From the NCBI RefSeq assembly GCF_014200605.1, contig NZ_JACHCE010000007.1:124001-188000 (forward strand): DNA of 64,000 nt, written 5' to 3'. Shown piece after piece: positions 8,356 to 16,470 of the stretch. Numbering within the stretch: position 1 is the stretch's first letter; the number at the start of each line of letters is the position of its first letter. The notes beneath the pieces were generated by a model. It saw only the letters and a program-made list of their open reading frames with translations. It was not told where the DNA came from and ran no database searches. Origin of the DNA: Pedobacter cryoconitis (GTDB taxonomy: Bacteria; Bacteroidota; Bacteroidia; Sphingobacteriales; Sphingobacteriaceae). A program made the position numbers and the translations under genes.

Positions 8356-9588
8356 ATGGCCGATAACATTAAATTCATTAAGGGTGAAGGTATTCGCCTT
8401 TACACCCCCGAAAACGAAGAGTACATTGATGCTGTTTCCGGAACTTTCAACATCTCGCTTGGATACAGTCATCCCGAACTGGTAGAAGCGCTTAAAAAAC
8501 AGGTAGAAGATCTGATTCATGTATCTTCATCCTTTACCGGAGAACTTGCTCAGGAAGTGCTGGACTCTATTCTGGATGAAGCTCCAGAACATATCACTGA
8601 CGGATGGATGCGTGATATTATTGGTTCTACAGCCAATGAGGGAGCAGTAAAAATTGCCAATAAATTTAATGGAAAAAGTGAAGTTCTAAGTGTTTCACTT
8701 TCCCATCACGGGCAAACACTTTTCACTACGAACATCTCCGGAAATGCCTTCAGGAGAAAGTCCTTTTCCAATACAATTTCGACAAACAACGCTGTCATTC
8801 CGGCGCCATATTGTTATCGCTGTCCTTTTTCTGCAAAAGGTCCTGATTGTGGTTATTTATGTGCAGAAGCTATACATGATTATGCACAGTATGGTAGTTC
8901 TGGTGGTGTGTCCTGTATGATTATAGAGCCTATTTTAGGTAATGGCGGTAATATTATACCCCCTGACGGTTATTTCAAAAAGGTAAGAGAAATATGTGAT
9001 GAACTGGATATCACGTTGATTGCAGACGAAGTACAAACAGGAATAGGCAGAACTGGTCATATGTTCGCCAGCGAATATTATGATATTAAACCAGACATTA
9101 TCACACTTGCAAAAGGATTGGGTGGAATTGGTATTCCTGCAGCTGCTATTCTTTATAAAAAGGAGTATGCTGTATTGGAGAAATTTGAACATTCTTATAC
9201 TTCGGGTGGTAATTTACTCTCACTGACCGCTTCACAAAAGACAATGGAAGTAGTTTCCAGAGCAGGTTTTCTTGAGAATGTACGTGCTTCGGGAAAGATA
9301 CTTGGGGATTTCCTTAATAAATTAAAGGAAGACTATGGACATGTTATTGGAGATGTACGTGGCATAGGCTATATGTGGGGCCTGGAAATTGTCGATAAAG
9401 ACGGTGCACCAGATGTTGACCTTGCTAACAGGATCATCGATGTTGCATTATCTGATCATAAAATGATCCTCAGAGGCTCACGTTATGGATTTGGCAATGT
9501 AGTCAAAGTACGCCCGGCACTCACTGCCACGCAGGATGATATTGAAGAAATCTATTTCCGCTTAAACAAAATATTCAGTCAATTATAA
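8356..9588 (+). CDS. class III pyridoxal-phosphate aminotransferase (GabT-like)
   Basis: 410 aa, full length for class III (fold-type I) aminotransferases of the acetylornithine/GABA group. Seen: GSTANEGAVKIANKF for the phosphate-binding region, a Cys-rich insertion CYRCPFSAKGPDC, the cofactor Asp in LIADEVQTGIGRTG, and the Schiff-base Lys in ITLAKGLGG. The family transfers an omega or sugar-type amino group, commonly to or from glutamate or alanine. It heads a four-gene operon; its stop is 1 base before the dehydrogenase start. With a zinc dehydrogenase and a phosphatase it resembles the GabT1 component of azasugar clusters (amination of a ketose phosphate). A catabolic omega-amino acid role or an amine-phosphate lyase are the alternatives. 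Confidence 0.88.
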   Translation: MADNIKFIKGEGIRLYTPENEEYIDAVSGTFNISLGYSHPELVEALKKQVEDLIHVSSSFTGELAQEVLDSILDEAPEHITDGWMRDIIGSTANEGAVKIANKFNGKSEVLSVSLSHHGQTLFTTNISGNAFRRKSFSNTISTNNAVIPAPYCYRCPFSAKGPDCGYLCAEAIHDYAQYGSSGGVSCMIIEPILGNGGNIIPPDGYFKKVREICDELDITLIADEVQTGIGRTGHMFASEYYDIKPDIITLAKGLGGIGIPAAAILYKKEYAVLEKFEHSYTSGGNLLSLTASQKTMEVVSRAGFLENVRASGKILGDFLNKLKEDYGHVIGDVRGIGYMWGLEIVDKDGAPDVDLANRIIDVALSDHKMILRGSRYGFGNVVKVRPALTATQDDIEEIYFRLNKIFSQL

Positions 9589-9589
9589 A

Positions 9590-10612
9590 ATGAAAGCAAT
9601 CGTATACAACGGAGCCTGGGACATCCAGCTAAAAGACAGAGCAGAGCCTGAAATTACAGCAGCCGATGAAGTTATTGTCGAAATCAAAGCCACAGGTATT
9701 TGCGGCACAGACTTAAGTATTATTTCTGGTGAATACCAGGCAAGCCCACGCGTAATTATTGGTCATGAATCGGCAGGGGTTATTGTTGCCAAAGGCGACG
9801 GTGTAGAAACCTGCAACATAGGTCAGCGTGTGATTATAGATCCTACTTATTATTGTGGTTATTGTGAAAATTGCCGTAAGGGATTGCGTAATCACTGTTT
9901 GTTAAAATCAAGTACAGAAGCAGGTGTATCTATCGATGGTACTTTTACCAAATACTTTAAGACGACTAAACAGTTTATTTACCCTCTGCACGATCATATT
10001 CCTTTTGAACAGGGAGCTATGTCTGAACCACTTAGTTGTGTCCTGACAGCTGTGAAAAAACTAGCTGTAACTCCATTTATGCGGACTGCTATTTTAGGAG
10101 GAGGACCAATTGGTTTACTGTTTTATATGGCATTAACCCAGCATGGTATTCAGGAAGGTGTAGTTTATGAAGCTTCCAGTGACCGGATCAAACTCATCGA
10201 AGAAAATAACGTGCTGTCAAAAAACTGGAAAATAGAACCAGCTTTTATTCCGCAGAAAAACCAGTATGATCTGATTATTGATACTACAGGTACGCTGCTG
10301 GAAAAGTCTATACAAGCCATAGCAGATGGCGGTAAGATCTCTATGATGGGTTTGCGTAATAATCAGCAGACTATTAATCCAAGAGAGATTGCCGATCGCA
10401 GTATTTCTATTATTGGCTCTATCGATTCAATGGATACTTTCAGACATGCAGTTGATCTGATCAATAAAGGTAATTTAGGTTTAGAAAAAATTATCACTAA
10501 TGAATATGGCCTGAATGATTTTGAAGCAGCAATTAAGGATCTGGGTTGTGATGTCAATAAACGTGAAAGAAGTAATAACATTTCAAGTCTTAAATCAGTA
10601 ATCAGAATTTAA
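9590..10612 (+). CDS. zinc-dependent medium-chain dehydrogenase (sorbitol/threonine dehydrogenase family)
   Basis: 340 aa MDR-family dehydrogenase. The catalytic zinc site is ATGICGTDLS plus GHESAG. The structural zinc lobe is CGYCENCRKGLRNHC with four Cys. The NAD(P)-binding Rossmann motif is LGGGPIGLLF near residue 165. Such enzymes oxidise secondary or primary polyol hydroxyls (sorbitol, L-threonine, galactitol phosphate). It begins 1 bp after the aminotransferase stop, so the two are co-translated. In the azasugar comparison it corresponds to GutB1, which oxidises the amino-polyol so that it cyclises. The substrate cannot be read from the sequence. Confidence 0.9.
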   Translation: MKAIVYNGAWDIQLKDRAEPEITAADEVIVEIKATGICGTDLSIISGEYQASPRVIIGHESAGVIVAKGDGVETCNIGQRVIIDPTYYCGYCENCRKGLRNHCLLKSSTEAGVSIDGTFTKYFKTTKQFIYPLHDHIPFEQGAMSEPLSCVLTAVKKLAVTPFMRTAILGGGPIGLLFYMALTQHGIQEGVVYEASSDRIKLIEENNVLSKNWKIEPAFIPQKNQYDLIIDTTGTLLEKSIQAIADGGKISMMGLRNNQQTINPREIADRSISIIGSIDSMDTFRHAVDLINKGNLGLEKIITNEYGLNDFEAAIKDLGCDVNKRERSNNISSLKSVIRI

Positions 10613-10670
10613 ACAAAGGATGCTTAACTCAGCATAATATTTAATTAATACATACAAATTAGAATATCCC

Positions 10671-11336
10671 ATGAGATACATTATTTTTGATATAGATGGA
10701 ACATTGACAGATACCACCGAAGTAGATGATCACTGTTTTACAAAAGCATTGGAAGACACTTTTAATTTCCGTGGTTTCGAAACAGATTATGGACATTATG
10801 AAGACACAACAGATTCTGGAATTATTCATCAGTTGTTTATGGAACGTGATCAGCGTACTTATACTGAAGAAGAAAGAGAACATTTCATTCATAATTTCTG
10901 TGCTTTGCTAAAAGAAGCTTATGCAGATCGTAACGATTGTATGAAAGAAATACCTAAGGCAGGTAAAATCTTAAATGCTTTATGCGCAAAAGAAGGAATC
11001 AGTGTGGGGCTGGCGACCGGGGGCTGGAGAGAATCGGCTATGTTTAAGCTCAGCTGTGCTGGTATAACCACTGCAGGATGTGCAGCAGCTTCATTTGCAC
11101 AAGATGCCAGGGCGAGACGTGACATTATTGGAAACACCATACTGCAGATGAATAAATTACATCAGATCGATATGCCATTGTCCGAAATTATTTACGTTGG
11201 AGATGGGAAATGGGATTATCAGGCGACACAACAGTTAGGTATACAATTTATTGGAATTGAAAATAAAAAATTGGAACACCTGGCAGATATTGTTAAGATT
11301 GCAGACTATGATGAATTACACCTGCACCTGGCATAA
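10671..11336 (+). CDS. HAD-superfamily phosphatase
   Basis: 221 aa haloacid-dehalogenase-type hydrolase with an alpha-helical cap. Motif I is IIFDIDGTLTDT (nucleophile and acid Asp), motif II is VGLATGGW, and motif IV is YVGDGKWDYQA. Small substrates such as sugar phosphates or phosphoglycolate are usual for this subgroup. It is not a phosphonatase, because motif I lacks the WAGT signature. It follows the dehydrogenase gene by 58 bp and precedes the MFS gene by 13 bp. In the pathway model it would remove phosphate from an aminated polyol phosphate, the step done by an inositol-monophosphatase-type enzyme in Bacillus azasugar clusters. Confidence 0.85.
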   Translation: MRYIIFDIDGTLTDTTEVDDHCFTKALEDTFNFRGFETDYGHYEDTTDSGIIHQLFMERDQRTYTEEEREHFIHNFCALLKEAYADRNDCMKEIPKAGKILNALCAKEGISVGLATGGWRESAMFKLSCAGITTAGCAAASFAQDARARRDIIGNTILQMNKLHQIDMPLSEIIYVGDGKWDYQATQQLGIQFIGIENKKLEHLADIVKIADYDELHLHLA

Positions 11337-11349
11337 AAACAAATAATGT

Positions 11350-12492
11350 ATGTTATCTATTGATAAAAAACGTTCACATCGTATTGCAACCAGCGTATTT
11401 TTTTTTATCGCCGGACTCACATATTCAAGCTGGGCATGCCGTATTCATGATATTAAATCTTTCTATACTTTAAATGATGCAGAATTGGGTAGTGTATTGT
11501 TCGCTTTACCAATAGGCCTGATGATCAGCCTGCCTATATCCGGATGGATGGTTACCCGTTTTACGAGTCGTAAAGTTTTGATTGCAGCTGGTCTGTTATT
11601 TCCATTTATGCTTTGTATGATTGGATTGACCACACATATCTGGCAGCTTGTTATTGTCCTGTTTCTATTTGGATTTTTAAACAACGTTTTTGAGATCGCA
11701 ATGAATACACAGGCAGTTGGGATAGAAGAATTATATCAAAGATCAATTATGGCCTCTTTTCATGGGCTATGGAGCCTGGCAGGATTTACGGGTGTTGCGA
11801 TTGGTACATTGGCTATAGCTTTAAAATGGCCTTTTTGGATACATTTTACTATTGTAGGAGTGTTATGCTGGGTACTGGTAATGTATTCTTGGAGATATTT
11901 GCTGAAGCAGGACGGCATATCAGAATCGCAGCCATTATTTGCAAAACCTGATAGTAATATTCTGAAACTGGGTTTCATTGCCTTTGCAAGCTTAATTACC
12001 GAAGGGACTATGTTTGATTGGAGTGGAGTCTATTTTAAAACGGTGGTTACGGTACCAGAAGCTTTGACAACAATGGGTTCTATCGCTTTTATGGCAACTA
12101 TGGCAGGCGGACGTTTTACTGCAGACCGGTTCGTGACCAAGTTTGGGATTAGCAGGATATTACAATGCAGCGGTATCATTAGTACAACAGGACTCTTAAT
12201 AGCTGTGATGTTTCCAAATATCTATACAGCTACAATTGGGTTTTTGATGGTTGGCATTGGTGTATCATCTGTAGTACCACTTGTATTAGCTCTGGCAGGA
12301 AAATCTAAAACTTTACCTCCCGGGATAGCTATTGCTGCTGTTTCAACAGTTGGGTTCCTGGGTTTTCTAATCGGACCGCCAATGATTGGTTTTATCGCTC
12401 AGGCGACAAATCTACGCTGGTCATTTTTATTAATTGCCGTTCTTGGGTTTGGAACAACATTATTAGCTTCACAGATTAAAAAGATGGTTTAG
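11350..12492 (+). CDS. MFS transporter (YbjJ-like), probable exporter of the operon product
   Basis: 380 aa with about 12 predicted transmembrane segments and MFS signatures such as GWMVTRFTSRKVL (motif A-like) and a second-half GGRFTADRFVTKFG. The shape and SxWACRIHDIK-like N-terminus resemble the YbjJ/fucose-permease-like branch. It is the last gene of the aminotransferase operon, 13 bp after the phosphatase. If the operon makes a secreted amino-polyol or iminosugar this carrier would export it; if the operon is catabolic it would import the substrate. An ATG 4 bases upstream, out of frame, is ignored. Confidence 0.85.
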   Translation: MLSIDKKRSHRIATSVFFFIAGLTYSSWACRIHDIKSFYTLNDAELGSVLFALPIGLMISLPISGWMVTRFTSRKVLIAAGLLFPFMLCMIGLTTHIWQLVIVLFLFGFLNNVFEIAMNTQAVGIEELYQRSIMASFHGLWSLAGFTGVAIGTLAIALKWPFWIHFTIVGVLCWVLVMYSWRYLLKQDGISESQPLFAKPDSNILKLGFIAFASLITEGTMFDWSGVYFKTVVTVPEALTTMGSIAFMATMAGGRFTADRFVTKFGISRILQCSGIISTTGLLIAVMFPNIYTATIGFLMVGIGVSSVVPLVLALAGKSKTLPPGIAIAAVSTVGFLGFLIGPPMIGFIAQATNLRWSFLLIAVLGFGTTLLASQIKKMV

Positions 12493-12516
12493 AATTATCT
12501 ATAAAAACCATATTAA

Positions 12517-12570
12517 AACAGGCTTGGAATTAGTATTTTTACGATGTAATTAACTGATTTCAAGCCTGTT
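12517..12570 (+). terminator. possible terminator of the aminotransferase operon
   Basis: AACAGGCTTG at 12517-12526 pairs perfectly with CAAGCCTGTT at 12561-12570. The 34-nt loop is long and the T-rich tail (TATTTGTATC) is weak, so termination is plausible rather than certain. Confidence 0.45.
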
Positions 12571-12573
12571 ATT

Positions 12574-12603
12574 TGTATCTTGAATGAATTCATTCAAGAT
12601 ACA
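12574..12603. repeat. perfect 30-bp palindrome
   Basis: Two perfect 15-bp arms with no spacer, centred between 12588 and 12589 on GAATTC. It lies ~190 bp upstream of the TonB receptor. A loopless palindrome of this length is a poor terminator and a better candidate for a dimeric-regulator operator or a cruciform/repeat element. Confidence 0.6.
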
Positions 12604-12795
12604 CAAAAGCTCCCCTAAAAGCTTTGTTTTAACGTGCATTTCAAAGGCATTGTTAATCGTTTCTGTAATAAATTATGTATTAGCAGGTAAGAATTACTTG
12701 ATTTTCCATTGTCAATAATTGAGAATTACGCATTGTAATGTTTCATTTAATTATGTTAAATTTAAGTTAGTGTAAACCAAATAATAAATTAATGT

Positions 12796-15687
12796 ATGAT
12801 GAAAAGATTTACAAAACAAATTGTTTTGCTTCTAATGCTCTGTTTTACAGTTTTGTATGTGAGAGCTCAAAGCATTGTTATTAGTGGCTCTGTAATTGAC
12901 AGGCAAAGCCGGGAGCCGATCCCCGGAGCTGGAATTACCGTTAAAGGAAAAACGGTTGGAACGTCCACAAACCAAAATGGCCACTATGCATTCAGCACTT
13001 CAGAGAAGGCTCCATTTACACTTGTGATTTCCTTTTTGGGTTATACTCCGGTCGAGAAGCTGATTACGGGAAACATTGCGGACTTAAATATAGAATTGGA
13101 ACAAGCCGGTATTCTAGGTCAGGAAGTTGTTATTTCTGCTTCCAGAACTCCTGAAAGGATATTAGAATCTCCGGTTTCTATAGAAAGAATGGGCCAGAGT
13201 ACTATTAAAGAGCTTGCAGCTCCGTCATTTTACGATGCATTGAACAATATGAAAGGTGTTGAAGTGAGTACTCAGAGTCTGACTTTTAAATCTGTTAATA
13301 CAAGAGGTTTTAATTCCAATGGTAATACCAGGTTTAATCAGTTTGTTGACGGAATGGACAACCAGGCACCGGGATTAAACTTCGCTGTAGGTAATATTGT
13401 AGGAATCAATGATCTGGATCTGGATAATGTAGAATTATTGCCCGGTGCATCATCTGCACTTTATGGTGCTGGTGGAATTAATGGTACGATGCTGATGACG
13501 TCCAAAAGTCCATTTGACTACCAGGGGCCTAGTTTTCAGTTTAAAACCGGGATCAACCATGTGAACGATAATAATACTGGCGGTGTACAGCCTTATAATC
13601 AATTGGATCTCCGGCTTGCAAAAGCATGGAATAATAAATTTGCTGTTAAAGGAACCTTTTCCTTTTTACAGGCACAGGACTGGCAGGCAGATAATTATTC
13701 TGATTTTGACCGTGCATCAAGAACAGGAAAGTCCGGAGACAGAAACTCAGATCCAAATTATGATGGTATCAATGTATATGGTGATGAAGTTAGTCAGAAT
13801 ATGCGTAATGTAGCACAATCTGTGCTTAATGCAGGTACATCTGGTTTTATTCAAAGCGCATTGGGTTTGCCGGCACCACCAACTGCTGCACAGATCGCTG
13901 GATTTAAAGCTGACCCTGGAAGATTGGGTGCATTAAATGGTTTTTTGAGTACGAATGCAACCATGAGACCTTTTTATGCAGGAATCAATACACCGGGTTT
14001 ACTTCCTAATCAAAATGTATCCAGAACCGGTTATGACGAAAGTGCACTGGTAGATTATAAGACACAATCAATTAAGGCATCCGGTTCAGTGAATTACCGT
14101 TTGACAAAGACTGTTGAAGCTATTGCTCAGGCATACTGGGGCAGTGGCACTTCTGTCTATACAGGATCAGATCGTTATTCTCTACGAAATTTTAGTATAG
14201 GACAATATAAACTAGAATTAAAAGGACAGGATTTCTTTATCAGAGGTTATACAACCCAGGAACGTTCAGGCGATTCTTATATAGCTTCGATTTTGGGGAG
14301 TTATATTAACGAAACCTCTAAAAAATCTACCGACTGGTTTCCACAATATGTAGGGAACTATATTGGAGCAAAATCCCAGGGTGCTACTGATGCAGCTGCC
14401 TATGCAGCGGCGAGGGCAGCTGCTGATCAGGGTAGGTTTGTTCAGGGCTCGCCGCAATTCGAAGCAGCTAAAAATAAAATCCTGAATACCACAATCTCTG
14501 GCAGTGATTTTAGCAAAGGTATATACGGAGCAAAATTCGATGATAAGACTAATTTATATCATTACGAAGGAATGTATAATTTCAGCAACCTTTTTAATAA
14601 TGTTGTTGAATTCCAAGCCGGAGCCTCTTATCGTTTATATCAGTTAAGATCAAACGGCACAATTTTTAACGACTTTGACAGTGAGATCGATATCAAAGAA
14701 TATGGAAGTTTTGCGCAGCTGGGTAAAAAATTCTTTAATGATAAATTTAAGCTGACTGTTTCGGGACGTTATGATAAGAGTACAAATTTTGACGGCCGCT
14801 TTACGCCAAGAATAACAGGCGTATATACAGTAGCCAAAAATAATAATATACGTATCTCTTATCAGACCGGGTACCGGAATCCAACTACTCAAAATCAATA
14901 TATAGATCTATCAGTTGGCGGTGGTTCACAAAGGTTAATTGGTGGAATACCAGAAATTCTTAATAAGTATAGTTTATATACCAATCAGGCCTACACAGAT
15001 GTGAGTTATCGCGCATTTCTCAATTCGGCGGCCGGAGGAACTCCGGATATGAGCCTGTTGAAAAACTATAGCTTTGATCCGAAAGGTGTGCGTCCCGAAA
15101 GTGTCCAGGCTTATGAAGTTGGATACAGAGGCCTTTTAGGACCGAAATTTCTGATTGATGCCTATGCTTATTATAACATCTATAAGGATTTTATTACAGC
15201 AGTAGACGTTTATCAGAAGGAAATTAATGGCTCAAACTTTACAAAATTTGGTGTTCCGGTAAATGCAAAAGGAAAAGTTACTTCTTATGGAGCGGCATTG
15301 GGAATTGATTATTTACTGGCAGATTATACTTTGAGCGGTAATATTTCTTATAATAATATAGGGGATATTCCTGATAATTATATCAATGATTTTAATACCC
15401 CGAAAATCCGTTATAACCTGGGGATAGGAAAAAAAGAACTGATTAAAAATGTCGGTTTTAATGTCAACTATCGCTGGCAGGGTAAATTTTACTGGAATTC
15501 TTCTTTTGCTTCTGGTAATGTTCCTGCCTTTGGTTCGCTGGACGCTCAGGTTAACTTTAAAATTCCTTCAGTAAATTCTATGATTAAAATCGGAGGTTCA
15601 AATGTACTGAACAAGTATAATTTCACTTCTTATGGAAATCCGGCAGCAGGTGCTATATATTATGTAGCATATGCTTTTAATCCTTAA
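12796..15687 (+). CDS. TonB-dependent outer-membrane receptor with CarboxypepD_reg-like domain
   Basis: 963 aa. A signal peptide ends near RAQS. Residues ~30-110 form the carboxypeptidase-regulatory-like domain common in Bacteroidota receptors (VIDRQSREPIPGAGITVKG). Residues ~120-230 are the TonB plug, with NTRGFNSNGNTRFNQFVDGM and LYGAGGINGTM. The rest is a beta-barrel rich in aromatic strands, ending in Phe-Asn-Pro. It lacks the typical SusC length and has no SusD partner, so it is better regarded as an orphan receptor for a siderophore, peptide or small glycan than as part of a polysaccharide-utilisation locus. Substrate is unknown. A second ATG follows immediately. Confidence 0.93.
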   Translation: MMKRFTKQIVLLLMLCFTVLYVRAQSIVISGSVIDRQSREPIPGAGITVKGKTVGTSTNQNGHYAFSTSEKAPFTLVISFLGYTPVEKLITGNIADLNIELEQAGILGQEVVISASRTPERILESPVSIERMGQSTIKELAAPSFYDALNNMKGVEVSTQSLTFKSVNTRGFNSNGNTRFNQFVDGMDNQAPGLNFAVGNIVGINDLDLDNVELLPGASSALYGAGGINGTMLMTSKSPFDYQGPSFQFKTGINHVNDNNTGGVQPYNQLDLRLAKAWNNKFAVKGTFSFLQAQDWQADNYSDFDRASRTGKSGDRNSDPNYDGINVYGDEVSQNMRNVAQSVLNAGTSGFIQSALGLPAPPTAAQIAGFKADPGRLGALNGFLSTNATMRPFYAGINTPGLLPNQNVSRTGYDESALVDYKTQSIKASGSVNYRLTKTVEAIAQAYWGSGTSVYTGSDRYSLRNFSIGQYKLELKGQDFFIRGYTTQERSGDSYIASILGSYINETSKKSTDWFPQYVGNYIGAKSQGATDAAAYAAARAAADQGRFVQGSPQFEAAKNKILNTTISGSDFSKGIYGAKFDDKTNLYHYEGMYNFSNLFNNVVEFQAGASYRLYQLRSNGTIFNDFDSEIDIKEYGSFAQLGKKFFNDKFKLTVSGRYDKSTNFDGRFTPRITGVYTVAKNNNIRISYQTGYRNPTTQNQYIDLSVGGGSQRLIGGIPEILNKYSLYTNQAYTDVSYRAFLNSAAGGTPDMSLLKNYSFDPKGVRPESVQAYEVGYRGLLGPKFLIDAYAYYNIYKDFITAVDVYQKEINGSNFTKFGVPVNAKGKVTSYGAALGIDYLLADYTLSGNISYNNIGDIPDNYINDFNTPKIRYNLGIGKKELIKNVGFNVNYRWQGKFYWNSSFASGNVPAFGSLDAQVNFKIPSVNSMIKIGGSNVLNKYNFTSYGNPAAGAIYYVAYAFNP

Positions 15688-15715
15688 GGTTTTATTTGTA
15701 CATCTGTTTTTGTTT

Positions 15716-15750
15716 TTACAAGGACCTGTCAGGCTGATAGGTCCTTGTAA
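15716..15750 (+). terminator. terminator hairpin after TonB receptor
   Basis: 12-bp perfect stem (15716-15727 with 15739-15750, 11-nt loop) 29 bp after the receptor stop codon. There is no long T tract after it, but its position fits termination of the receptor transcript. Confidence 0.6.
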
Positions 15751-15892
15751 TTCATAGCTACCGGCGGTAGGGTAGGGATCACTGGACACTCATGTATTAA
15801 ACCTGGGAAAAAATCTTTGTATGATTCTATCCCAAGGCGATTACTTATCGTGTTGTGTAAAATAAATAAGTTCATGTCATTATCTTTATGAT

Positions 15893-16312
15893 ATGAACTT
15901 ATTTATTCAAAACCTGGAGAGTTTATTTATGAGATCTTTTGAAAATATTCTTATAGATCTTGAGGATGCAGATATTGACCTGATTTTGAGTAATCGGGAT
16001 CTCTATGTTTTTTCAAATTCATGGGCCAGGGCTTATAAAGAAATTAAAAAGAAACCAGTCAATAATCAGGAACAAAAACAAATAGATGAAATAAGGAAGG
16101 ATATTTTTATGCGTGTGTTTTCAAAAACAAACTCTTCAGATCTTTCGGCATATATTTCTGATGACTTTGAATTGATTTGTTTTCATTTATTAGGAAATTA
16201 TAGAAATAAATGGGTAACAACATTATGTGCAGCATATTTTACGAGTCAAATCCCGCAGGGAAAATTAGTTGCTTCTGATAAGACTTTGCAGGAACTGATT
16301 AGTAATCAATAG
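15893..16312 (+). CDS. hypothetical protein, 139 aa
   Basis: I do not recognise this protein. It has no signal peptide or transmembrane segment and is rich in Asp, Lys and Asn, with a predicted mostly helical fold. ILIDLEDADIDLILSNRD near residue 20 is a possible amphipathic helix pair. An internal ATG at codon 13 (15929) is preceded by GGAGAGTTTATTT, a better ribosome-binding context than the first ATG, so a 127-aa product is likely. It stands alone between the TonB receptor and the convergent glycosidase gene. Base composition matches its neighbours. It may be lineage-specific. Confidence 0.55.
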   Translation: MNLFIQNLESLFMRSFENILIDLEDADIDLILSNRDLYVFSNSWARAYKEIKKKPVNNQEQKQIDEIRKDIFMRVFSKTNSSDLSAYISDDFELICFHLLGNYRNKWVTTLCAAYFTSQIPQGKLVASDKTLQELISNQ

Positions 16313-16470
16313 ACTTGAGAATTTGTTATGTAGATGTTCTGTTGTAAAATGTATATTATTTTCTTTTTATTATTTTGTTGTATAATTAACATTATGTTAA
16401 GTACATTTATTCGGTAAATATATTGTCTCCCATTTTGGCCCATATTACTCATCCATTCCTTTTAGAGGTT

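Larger units (their letters stand above)
12493..12795. other. 303-bp intergenic region with terminator-like repeat and 30-bp palindrome
   Basis: Separates the MFS gene from the TonB receptor gene. It contains a dispersed inverted repeat (12517-12526 with 12561-12570, 34-nt loop) that may terminate the upstream operon, followed by a separate perfect palindrome at 12574-12603. The remaining ~190 bp are A/T-rich and presumably hold the receptor promoter and leader. No small ORF is convincing. Confidence 0.6.

Noticed and set aside
8356..11336. Aminotransferase plus HAD as a phosphonate pathway (PhnW/PhnX-like)
   Set aside because: The aminotransferase is class III and the HAD has DIDGTLTD, not the phosphonatase signature; the zinc dehydrogenase would not fit.
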